NCBI GenBank assembly: GCA_035542755.1
Contig: DATKKU010000032.1
Location: 1-34,097, forward strand
From: RYN-425 sp035542755
Lineage (GTDB): Bacteria > Patescibacteriota > Saccharimonadia > Saccharimonadales > UBA10212
Reading direction: 5' to 3'
Length of the DNA: 34,097 nt
Shown: positions 6,960 through 12,943 of the stretch, piece after piece
Position numbering within the stretch: position 1 is the first letter of the stretch
Layout: every line of letters begins with the position of its first letter
The notes under the pieces: model-generated
The model's input: only the letters and a program-made list of their open reading frames with translations
The model's database searches: none
Told to the model about the DNA's origin: nothing
Made by a program: the position numbers and the translations under genes

Positions 6960-7265
6960 GCCCTTGATCTTCGTCGCGAAGACGACCGTCGCCCCGGCGG
7001 GCAGGACGGACTCGAGGTCCGCGTGCTCCGAGTTGACGAGGGCCTGGCCTTCCTTGGCCGAGAGACCGGCGGCCACGAGCAGGTCGCCGACCGTCGCGTC
7101 GTCGGGCATCTCGTAGAGCTCGTCACCGGTGCCGAGCATGACCAGCGTCACCGTGATGGGCGACGCCTCGGGCTCGGACGGCTCCGGCTCGGGAGCGACC
7201 TCGGGGGCCGGCGGTTCCGCGACTGCAGCGGGAGCGGCCTCTTCGGACTTGGTCTGCTTTCCCAT
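6948..7265 (-). CDS. Ubiquitin-like modifier (beta-grasp, C-terminal GGRR)
   Basis: A 105-aa protein with two parts. Residues 1-36 are a disordered Ala/Pro/Glu-rich tail. Residues 37-103 form a compact beta-grasp (MoaD/ThiS/ubiquitin-like) domain, starting ITVTLVMLGTGDELYEMPDD and ending AGATVVFATKIKGG. The chain then runs on for two arginines (Gly102-Gly103-Arg104-Arg105). A diglycine followed by a short tail is what is expected of a Ubl precursor that must be trimmed before an E1 can adenylate it; the JAMM peptidase in the same operon is the obvious candidate. ATG at 7265 has a strong SD (GGAGG). It is the last of four same-strand genes whose others encode E2-, JAMM- and E1-like proteins. 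ThiS/MoaD sulfur-carrier function is less likely given those partners. Confidence 0.85.
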   Translation of the reverse strand: MGKQTKSEEAAPAAVAEPPAPEVAPEPEPSEPEASPITVTLVMLGTGDELYEMPDDATVGDLLVAAGLSAKEGQALVNSEHADLESVLPAGATVVFATKIKGGRR

Positions 7266-7292
7266 GCTTCCTCCTTCGTACTGCGGGTTGGC

Positions 7293-7955
7293 TTACCGGG
7301 TGGTAAGCAGGACGGTATTGCTCACGAGGTCAAAGATGATCTCCGGCCGAACCTCGTGTCCTGTAACGAACTTCTGGACCTGGCTGGCCAGGATACCGGC
7401 CAGGTAGAAGGCGTTGTAGCTGGTTGCCCGTGCGGTGCACGGCAGCTCCGACGCCTCCTCGTCGCTGTACAGCGACGCCTCGTACAGCTGGATGTCATCC
7501 GGGTCGTAGGGAGTGACGGTGTAGATTCGCCCCTCCTGTGCTCCCATGCGGGCCTCAATGTAGACCGAGACCTGCGGATTGAGCCGTACGTTGTGCTGCC
7601 AGATGTGCTGGCGTACCGCCATCGAGTCCACGCCGCTGACGAGAATGCCCTCTGACTTCGCGTCAGCTGGAAACTCCTCGACGTGAGCATCGATTTGGAT
7701 ACCGGCAAAGTCGCGGCAGATGTCGGCCAGTGCCTCCACCTTTGGCTTGCCGACGTCGGAAATGCGGTACATCTGATTCGGGAGGTTGTGAGCCTCAATG
7801 ATATCGGGGTCGTAGACCGTCAGGTCTTGAACCCCCATTTTGGCCAGAACCAGCCCGACAACCGAACCGATACCCCCCGCACCGATGAGAGTGAAGGGGT
7901 AGCTGTTCAGCTGCTCTTGCGTGATGACCCCATTCTGGCGCCAGAAGTCCATCAT
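7293..7955 (-). CDS. E1-like ubiquitin-activating enzyme (ThiF/MoeB fold)
   Basis: A 220-aa adenylating enzyme. It has a Rossmann nucleotide-binding loop GAGGIG (residues 25-30), VYDPDIIEAHNLPNQ (47-61; canonical proteins have NLxRQ, here NLPNQ) and Gly69-Lys70/Lys72 in the expected KxK region. Cys173 in ELPCTARATSYNAF sits where related E1s keep their acceptor cysteine, so it is the candidate thioester residue. No zinc CxxC pairs are visible. I start at the ATG-ATG at 7955, four nt after the JAMM stop, because the longer open frame runs inside the JAMM gene. It would adenylate the Ubl C-terminal glycine and pass it to the E2-like protein. Confidence 0.9.
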   Translation of the reverse strand: MMDFWRQNGVITQEQLNSYPFTLIGAGGIGSVVGLVLAKMGVQDLTVYDPDIIEAHNLPNQMYRISDVGKPKVEALADICRDFAGIQIDAHVEEFPADAKSEGILVSGVDSMAVRQHIWQHNVRLNPQVSVYIEARMGAQEGRIYTVTPYDPDDIQLYEASLYSDEEASELPCTARATSYNAFYLAGILASQVQKFVTGHEVRPEIIFDLVSNTVLLTTR

Positions 7956-7959
7956 GCGC

Positions 7960-8568
7960 CTACGTCTTGGTTGGCGTGACGCGTCTGACACCAGGTCTTG
8001 AAACCTTGCCGCGAGTTGCGGCCGGCTTCTTGGCCTCGTGCACCAGGAGGTTGACCTCATCACGTACGCGTTCAACTTCCTCGGCCACGTACGACGTGTA
8101 CAGCCGCGCCGGATGCGTCAGACGCAGCGGCACAGCCTCGTTGGGATAGACGTCAACGCGCCCCAGGTAATCGCCCCTGGAGTTGCCGACGATGGACAGC
8201 CACCACGGGACGTGGTCAAAGCCGTCAATCGTCTTGTCGTCCGTCGCACTCCAGAAGCTTTCCATGGAACCGTGTGAGTGCCACCACAACCGGACCTTGG
8301 TGTGGTCAATGCCCTGCCCAGCGGCGCTGGCCAGGAACTGAGCGACCGACAGAGCCGATAGCTCGGTCTCGCCCACCGAGACCTCCTGCTCCAGCAGGTA
8401 CAGGTCGGTTACCTCCAGGATGCCGCTGCGAACCTCCACCGTGCCCAGCCCGGAAACCTCCAGGTTTCCACACTGCCTGATGTAGAGATCCAGGCGATGC
8501 CTGAGGTTAGCTGGAATGCTGACGTCTACGGCCGACGCGTCGGCCGCCAGTTTCGCTGGCTGAAGCAA
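7960..8568 (-). CDS. JAMM/JAB-family isopeptidase (deubiquitinase-like)
   Basis: A 202-aa zinc metallopeptidase. The JAMM motif is complete: His97-Ser-His99, seven residues, Ser107, two residues, Asp110 (within WWHSHGSMESFWSATDD), with the upstream catalytic Glu37 in NLEVSGLG. The C-terminal 50 residues are a helix and a basic tail. The likely jobs are trimming the two arginines from the Ubl and removing Ubl from targets. The start is TTG at 8568, chosen because a strong SD (GGAGGAGG) lies nine nt upstream and because that start keeps Glu37 in the domain. Its first 62 bp overlap the E2-like gene; it ends four nt before the E1 start. Confidence 0.92.
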   Translation of the reverse strand: MLQPAKLAADASAVDVSIPANLRHRLDLYIRQCGNLEVSGLGTVEVRSGILEVTDLYLLEQEVSVGETELSALSVAQFLASAAGQGIDHTKVRLWWHSHGSMESFWSATDDKTIDGFDHVPWWLSIVGNSRGDYLGRVDVYPNEAVPLRLTHPARLYTSYVAEEVERVRDEVNLLVHEAKKPAATRGKVSRPGVRRVTPTKT

Positions 8569-9889
8569 CTGCTCCCACCTCCTCCGCTATATCGCGGGTT
8601 GGAACGTTGTAGTCACTGAGTTTGCTGTAGCTGTCCGCTGGGTCGTAGCTTTCTTCCAGGAAGCGAACTACCAACTGGAAGAGCAGCCCAAACTGCATTG
8701 AGGCCTGCAGCTTGGCGACCGCCTCATCGACGTTGCCGAAGCAAATCGCGCCGCCGTTGTCGACATGAGGATGAACCGGGCGGTGGCTGCCGCCGTCGAC
8801 CAGCTCGATGTACAAGCTTGTTGAGCTCACGTGAATTTCGTAGCGACCCATCTCGTAGATCTTACCGTTGTAGGTAATTTCGATGGGTCGGGTAACTACC
8901 GATACCTCGCCTTCGTGGACACGAACGGCCTCGAAGTCGGGCGAAGCCATCAGCGCTTCGAACTCAGCCAACAGTCTGTCTCTGAACTCTTGGACCAGCG
9001 CCTCTTCGTTGCCGGTCCGCAGCTCTTCGCGACGCTGGCGGGCCGCTTCTACGCTACGGATAGCCCGGATGTGCTCTGCTCTCGCGTTACGAGCCATCTC
9101 TTCGACGTCTTCAATACGGCCGTCGATGTGCCTCTTCTCGTCCTCGAGCATGCGTACTGCCCGCTGGATATAGCGGTCGCGGTCGATGTACAGACGGTGC
9201 TCCGCAATTGAGCGCGGGGCGCCCAAATCCGGATGCATCAGCCGGCTGGCACATTCCACCACGTACTCCAGCAGAACGTCGTCGTGCTGGTGGTAAGGCT
9301 CAAACAACAGCCACAGCGAGCCGCCCTCTTCGTCCCCCCGGAAGCAAGCCAGAGGCTCGCCCCGCGAGTCGTTGATGAGCTGGTACTCTGGGCCGAGCCC
9401 ATTTGGCACCAACCGGTACCATCTGACCTCGCCAGACTCCGTTTCTTGACGGTCTTGGCACGGCGACATGAAGAAGTTCACGAACAGGATGCCTGGCCGA
9501 TGGCGATATTCAGCGACGTCGTTGTCGCCAGAATTGACCACCAGGCCCCGGCTAAGCCGGAACTGGTCAGCCCGCAAGGGCTTGAAATCCCTGCCGTTAC
9601 CGCCGAATCCCCACACTACGGGGTTTTCGGGGGTGGGCAAGTCAGACAGTTTCCAGAGACAGCACTCCTCGATGTACTCCCCTTTCGGGTTTCTGAGACC
9701 CTCGTAGCCTCCCGGTGAACCGAGAAGACCGAGAATCTCCATGACCGCCTCACCGTCTTCCTCATGAAACAAGATGCCGTGTCGATGGAACAGCGCGTCG
9801 CCGATTGAAATCTCGGCAACTTCGACGCCCCGCTCGTACAGAGCTTCCCGTTCTGAGTCAGACAGCAAGTAGTCCATGTAGAACCGCAT
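8507..9889 (-). CDS. E2-like conjugating enzyme fused to a novel N-terminal domain
   Basis: A 460-aa three-part protein. Residues 1-225 form an alpha/beta domain I do not recognise, rich in Trp and His (VVWGFGGNG, FVNFFMSP, LWLLFEPYHQHDD). Residues about 235-312 are a long charged coiled coil. Residues about 318-440 form a compact E2/RWD-like domain: beta strands (VVTRPIEITYNGKIYEMGRY), then His373-Pro-His375 and Cys383 in HPHVDNGGAICFGN, which matches the bacterial E2 pattern of an HP-H motif followed by the catalytic Cys. The tail is disordered and basic and contains GGRR. ATG at 9889 with SD GAGGAGGTGA. It is the first gene of the operon. The E2 reading rests on the motif and the partners. 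Confidence 0.82.
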   Translation of the reverse strand: MRFYMDYLLSDSEREALYERGVEVAEISIGDALFHRHGILFHEEDGEAVMEILGLLGSPGGYEGLRNPKGEYIEECCLWKLSDLPTPENPVVWGFGGNGRDFKPLRADQFRLSRGLVVNSGDNDVAEYRHRPGILFVNFFMSPCQDRQETESGEVRWYRLVPNGLGPEYQLINDSRGEPLACFRGDEEGGSLWLLFEPYHQHDDVLLEYVVECASRLMHPDLGAPRSIAEHRLYIDRDRYIQRAVRMLEDEKRHIDGRIEDVEEMARNARAEHIRAIRSVEAARQRREELRTGNEEALVQEFRDRLLAEFEALMASPDFEAVRVHEGEVSVVTRPIEITYNGKIYEMGRYEIHVSSTSLYIELVDGGSHRPVHPHVDNGGAICFGNVDEAVAKLQASMQFGLLFQLVVRFLEESYDPADSYSKLSDYNVPTRDIAEEVGAVASASETGGRRVGRRRQHSS

Positions 9890-9917
9890 TGTCTCTCACC
9901 TCCTCGGCTTTACTTGA

Positions 9918-9962
9918 ATACACGGTGCCTGCAGTCAAACATTGACTGCAAAAATCGTGTAT
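9918..9962 (-). promoter_or_regulatory. Nested palindrome in the Ubl operon 5'UTR
   Basis: Inner arms TGCAGTCAA (9930-9938) and TTGACTGCA (9942-9950) are perfect over 9 bp with a 3-nt loop. Outer arms ATACACG (9918-9924) and CGTGTAT (9956-9962) are perfect over 7 bp. Inner and outer stems are separated by symmetric 5-nt loops. The structure starts 29 nt upstream of the E2-like ATG and about 9 nt after the predicted transcription start. It could be a repressor site or an RNA hairpin. Confidence 0.7.
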
Positions 9963-9977
9963 AGAAGAGGGCCAAAG

Positions 9978-10007
9978 AGATTAAATTGCCTTCGCGCAAA
10001 ATGTCAA
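9978..10007 (-). promoter_or_regulatory. Candidate promoter of the Ubl operon
   Basis: Minus strand: -35 TTGACA (10007-10002), 18-nt spacer, -10 TAATCT (9983-9978), which keeps the key T-A....T bases. The predicted start is near 9971, giving an 82-nt leader that carries the nested palindrome. Confidence 0.5.
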
Positions 10008-10032
10008 AGGGCAAAATCCAAAAACCAAAAGC

Positions 10033-10060
10033 TTGAATTCGTGCCAAATAATACCATAAT
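10033..10060 (+). promoter_or_regulatory. Candidate promoter of a plus-strand ncRNA
   Basis: -35 TTGAAT (10033-10038), 16-nt spacer, -10 CATAAT (10055-10060). The predicted start is near 10067. No ORF with an SD follows, and a strong terminator lies 300 nt downstream. Confidence 0.45.
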
Positions 10061-10066
10061 TCAATG

Positions 10067-10405
10067 CATTAATCAATACTTTAAAAGGGTTGTGCTTAGC
10101 CTCAATTCTAGCCGGGCTGTCTGTTTCAGGAAGTTTTCAGTTTGTCTTAAGCGTTTTATAAGCTTGCCTTGCTAACCTTCTACTTGCCAAGGTTCGCCGG
10201 CAGGAAAACCAAAAGACTATATGTCGGTTTGCTCGCGCGAAGCACGGCAAAGGCAAATAAGTTATGAGGGGGGTAAAAAGCACGAAACTAAAGCAAGGCT
10301 CCACTTGGGACATCAAGGTCCCCAAAACCCGTAAGCCGGCTCACTAGACCCAATAGAAGCCTGGCAGACACGCCGCCCGTTGCGAGGGGCGGCGTGTCTT
10401 TATTT
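10067..10405 (+). ncRNA. Candidate structured ncRNA, unknown class
   Basis: This gene-free stretch has a promoter at its left end and a strong terminator at its right end, both on the plus strand. Ends near 10112 and 10375 can pair (TGTCTG with CAGACA, CAGG with CCTG), giving a closing stem like that of compact ncRNAs. Internal hairpins include TTTGC/GCAAA around 10227-10254 and GGGAC/GTCCC at 10299-10316. I tried RNase P, SRP and 6S signatures and could not fit them. It faces the tmRNA gene tail to tail. The extent is approximate. Confidence 0.4.
10367..10405 (+). terminator. Strong rho-independent terminator, plus strand
   Basis: The 12-bp stem GACACGCCGCCC (10367-10378) pairs with GGGCGGCGTGTC (10387-10398), followed by TTTATTTAAT. 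It separates the plus-strand ncRNA candidate from the convergent tmRNA. Confidence 0.85.
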
Positions 10406-10449
10406 AATAAGCCAATCAAAAAAGCACCAGCCTTCAGCTGATGCTCATT

Positions 10450-10857
10450 TGGTGGAGCTGGTGGGTACTGCCCCCACGTCCGATTGTTAACATGCTTGAG
10501 TTCTACAGGTTTAGACCGCTTAAATTTCTTTGCCTAGCTACCTTAAAGCGGTCAAAAAAGTAGAAGGCGCAGTCCTGTTAAGCTTAGTCGTCTTACGGCA
10601 GACTTCCTTAAGACGATGCAATCAGATGATATAACACCGGCAAATCTCTATCTGATGTCAAGATACCGATGGGTAGCCCATTATATAGTTAGGCTACGAC
10701 TGCTACTGGAGACAGCTGAGGCGTAAAAACGCTGGCCATCTTGTTCGCAAAATTTTTGAAGGCATTTATAGCCGTTTGCACCGGATAACGTTCAGTGCGC
10801 TCCGACCTGCTATTCAAGCTTGTTAAGGTTCAACCGTCGAGCTTAAAATTCAGCCCC
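10450..10857 (-). ncRNA. ssrA: tmRNA (ssrA), 408 nt, one-piece
   Basis: Transfer-messenger RNA rescues stalled ribosomes and adds a degradation tag. The 5' end GGGGCTG (10857 downward) pairs with the 3' CAGCTCC, followed by ACCA (CCA encoded, ending at 10450). The 5' part has the conserved tmRNA text AAGCTCGACGG, and the 3' part has a T-arm GTGGG/CCCAC. The tag frame reads from GCG at 10748 to TAA at 10691-10689 and gives ANKMASVFTPQLSPVAVVA. Further stems expected of the pseudoknot domain are visible (ATCAGAT/ATCTGAT, CGTCTTA/TAAGACG, GACCGCTT/AAGCGGTC). The exact resume codon is inferred from position (nt 110) and from the Ala-Asn start usual in tags. It is expressed from a strong promoter through a long structured leader. 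Confidence 0.92.
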
Positions 10858-10980
10858 TCGTCGGAATCGACGTGCCGGCCTCCGTAAGAATACATTTATA
10901 TTCTTACTCCCGGCCTTAGGTCGCTTCCTCCTCTCAATTCTGCAAAAACTGCTGAAGCGAGTTTTTTGCAGAATTGGTAA
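10858..10980 (-). other. Three-hairpin leader directly upstream of tmRNA
   Basis: On the minus strand: hairpin 1 with 13-bp arms AATTCTGCAAAAA/TTTTTGCAGAATT, the conserved linker GAGAGGAGGAAGC, hairpin 2 (GTAAGAATA/TATTCTTAC inside GGCCGGG/CCGGCC-like ends), then hairpin 3 CGTCG-ATTC-CGACG touching the tmRNA 5' end. A homologous element with compensatory base changes precedes tRNA-Lys (31256-31375). It must be transcribed, because the promoter lies upstream of it. Confidence 0.75.
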
Positions 10981-11057
10981 GTAGCATTTATTCCGAGGAG
11001 TGGATGAATTTATCCACGGTTAAAGGTGCTAAATTATCTTTTCGGATAATTGTCAAT

Positions 11058-11086
11058 ATTATAGCACTAACACCTTAGAAAGTCAA
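11058..11086 (-). promoter_or_regulatory. tmRNA promoter
   Basis: Minus strand: -35 TTGACT (11086-11081), 17-nt spacer, extended -10 TGC-TATAAT (hexamer 11063-11058). The predicted start near 11051 gives pre-tmRNA a leader of about 190 nt, including an additional hairpin GTGGAT/ATCCAC (11018-11001). Confidence 0.85.
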
Positions 11087-11099
11087 CAGGCTTATGTTT

Positions 11100-11537
11100 T
11101 TACAGAAGGTGCAGCAAACCGGATACTTGGTCTTGAAAATTACGGGCCTCACTGCGGCTCATGGTGCTAAGCAACCCCTTTTCATGGTGGGTTAAAATCT
11201 GCTCGGCTTTTAGGTAAGTTCTGTGGCCTTTTGGCGTTAGGCTGACATCGCGCTGGCGATGGTCCTTTTTGTTCTTGGTTATGTTGACTAGCCCTGCCTT
11301 TTTCATAACTCTCAGTTGGCGACTAACATTGGCTTCGGTCTGCCCCAGGTTAAGCGCAATCTGGGCCTGTGAACGGGCAACCGACTTATCCAGGGCAGCA
11401 AGGATTCTAGTTTGGCTTAGCCCTACTCCGGACTTCTTCATCAGTAGTTCGTCTGATGACTGTTGTAACTTCCACACCAGGCAGAGCAGGGGAGTGGGGC
11501 GGCCTTCGGCCGGATTTTTGCTCAATGCCATAACCAT
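11100..11537 (-). CDS. MarR-family transcriptional regulator
   Basis: A 145-aa winged-helix regulator: an N-terminal dimerisation helix (LLCLVWKLQQSSDELLMK), a helix-turn-helix (SQAQIALNLGQTEANVSRQLRVMKKAGLV), a wing with KDHRQRDVSLTPKGHR and a C-terminal dimerisation helix. MarR proteins usually respond to small phenolic or oxidising molecules; the ligand is unknown here. There is no SD. The frame offers ATG at 11537 and ATG at 11531; the promoter position (TAGCTT right before the first ATG) would favour the second with a leaderless mRNA. A 20-bp dyad upstream suggests autoregulation. It follows rsmA with a 25-bp gap. Confidence 0.88.
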   Translation of the reverse strand: MVMALSKNPAEGRPTPLLCLVWKLQQSSDELLMKKSGVGLSQTRILAALDKSVARSQAQIALNLGQTEANVSRQLRVMKKAGLVNITKNKKDHRQRDVSLTPKGHRTYLKAEQILTHHEKGLLSTMSRSEARNFQDQVSGLLHLL

Positions 11538-11550
11538 AAGCTAAATCAAA

Positions 11551-11570
11551 ATACTTAACAAGTCAAGTAT
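11551..11570 (-). promoter_or_regulatory. Candidate MarR operator overlapping the -35 box
   Basis: Near-perfect dyad with arms ATACTTGAC and GTTAAGTAT (8 of 9 pairs) around 2 nt. The -35 TTGACT of the MarR gene lies within it. Size and placement fit MarR autorepression sites. It overlaps the last codons of rsmA. Confidence 0.55.
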
Positions 11571-12351
11571 CCTTAGGGCGGGGGAGTGATAGATAAATTT
11601 TATGCCAATCTTGCAGGCTTAGTTCTTGGGCTCGCAAATCTCCGCTGACACCGGCCTCTTTGAGCAGTCTGTCGGCTTGGTCTTTTGTTATACCCAGCCC
11701 TCCGCTTAAGCTCCCCCGCAATTTTTTGCGGCGCTCCGAAAATCCGGCTTTGACTACTCTAAAAAATCTTTTGGTATCCAGCTCGTGAAACAGGGGCTTA
11801 GAATGCCTGGTCAAAATAACAACCTGCGAGTCAACTTTGGGCGGCGGGTCAAACAGTTCAGCCGGGAGCTTTATGCCCAGTTCAGCTTCATAATAAAGCT
11901 GTACACTTACCCCCAATACGCTCATCTGTCCGGGCTGGGCACAAATACGCTTGGCTACCTCTTCCTGAACCAGCAAAACCATTAAGTGAGGTGGATTGGC
12001 TGACTCCGACAGATGGCGCAGCAGGTTGCTGGTCAGATAATACGGAATATTGGCAACCACTTTGTAATTGGTCGGCAGCTCCTCAAGGTTGAACCGCAAA
12101 ATGTCGGCCCGAATAACCTGCAGGTTACTAGCTGGCACACGGCCGGGCAGCGCCTTGGCTAACTGCTCATCAAGCTCTATGGCAATAACGTGCTTAGCCT
12201 GCCCAACCAGATAGCTGGTCAGACTGCCCAAGCCTGGGCCAATTTCTAGTACTGTATCGGTGTGCCTGATTTCGGCGTACTCGGTAATTGCTTCCAGGGC
12301 CTCTACATCGTCCAGCCAGTGTTGGCCCAGAGATTTTTTGGGCGTGGTCAT
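11563..12351 (-). CDS. rsmA: 16S rRNA dimethyladenosine transferase RsmA (KsgA)
   Basis: Dimethylates two adjacent adenines in the 3' end of 16S rRNA using S-adenosylmethionine, a late step of small-subunit assembly. It shows the family start KKSLGQHWL, the SAM-binding loop EIGPGLGSLT, the acidic residue after the second strand (AIELDEQ) and the catalytic NIPYYLTS. The C-terminal small domain contains PPPKVDS and FSERRKKLRGSL, as expected. Length 262 aa is normal. Its ATG overlaps the stop of the MFS-like gene (12348-12351), so the two are cotranscribed. Confidence 0.96.
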   Translation of the reverse strand: MTTPKKSLGQHWLDDVEALEAITEYAEIRHTDTVLEIGPGLGSLTSYLVGQAKHVIAIELDEQLAKALPGRVPASNLQVIRADILRFNLEELPTNYKVVANIPYYLTSNLLRHLSESANPPHLMVLLVQEEVAKRICAQPGQMSVLGVSVQLYYEAELGIKLPAELFDPPPKVDSQVVILTRHSKPLFHELDTKRFFRVVKAGFSERRKKLRGSLSGGLGITKDQADRLLKEAGVSGDLRAQELSLQDWHKIYLSLPRPKDT

Positions 12352-12899
12352 TTATTTAGAATTTTAAGTGATACTAGCGCCGCTACTAACTGGACTGTAG
12401 CCATCAGCGCAAAAAGGCCGCGGAAATTACCGGTCGAACTCAGAATAAAGCCGCTAACTACGGCCCCTGTAGCCGTAAATATGCGATTGCCACCTTCCCA
12501 AAAAGCCCATTCCTGCGTTTCTTTGCCCTTGTCTTCCCAGGTAGCATAGGTGCTCCTAAGAGCCGGGGTCAGCAGACCGGTGCCAATGGCGTTAAATACC
12601 TGAACCGCAAACAGCTGCCAAATTTGGTGAACAAACATATAAGCTACCGCGCCAGCGGCTAGCCAAAAAAAGCCAGCTACAACCAACTTTTCTTTGTGCT
12701 TTTGGCTGTTTTCCCATTTACCAAAGAAAAGTATCATCAGCGCCGCAGCGTAGGCGCCCAGTCCGGCAGTCAGACCAACTGTCTTGGCGTTGCCACCCAG
12801 GCCCAGTACAAAGATGGCATACAGCGGCGTAAAAAAGGCGAAGGCGAAAAGATTTAGGTAGTTTGCAAACAGCAGGTAGCGGAGTTTCAGATTAACCAT
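12348..12899 (-). CDS. Half-size MFS-type membrane protein, 183 aa
   Basis: The protein has about six membrane segments over 183 residues. The pattern of short loops and the segment GKWENSQKHKEK between helices 2 and 3 resemble one half of a major-facilitator transporter. A full MFS protein has 12 segments, so this is either a natural half-length form that dimerises or a remnant; the frame is intact. The substrate is unknown. The ATG at 12899 has no SD but a -10 TACAAT six nt upstream. It ends by overlapping the start of rsmA by 4 bp. Confidence 0.75.
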   Translation of the reverse strand: MVNLKLRYLLFANYLNLFAFAFFTPLYAIFVLGLGGNAKTVGLTAGLGAYAAALMILFFGKWENSQKHKEKLVVAGFFWLAAGAVAYMFVHQIWQLFAVQVFNAIGTGLLTPALRSTYATWEDKGKETQEWAFWEGGNRIFTATGAVVSGFILSSTGNFRGLFALMATVQLVAALVSLKILNK

Positions 12900-12905
12900 G
12901 CTTTG

Positions 12906-12911
12906 ATTGTA
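12906..12911 (-). promoter_or_regulatory. -10 box of a leaderless MFS-rsmA transcript
   Basis: TACAAT (minus strand, 12911-12906) ends six nt before the ATG at 12899. The -35 region is weak (TGGCAA, 18 nt upstream). No SD. Confidence 0.5.
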
Positions 12912-12943
12912 CTATCTACATTCTTCGCATTGCCATAGCTTCA

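Noticed and set aside
6948..9889. Type II CBASS or molybdopterin/thiamine operon
   Set aside because: No CD-NTase or effector is present, and the E2- and JAMM-like genes do not fit sulfur-carrier pathways.
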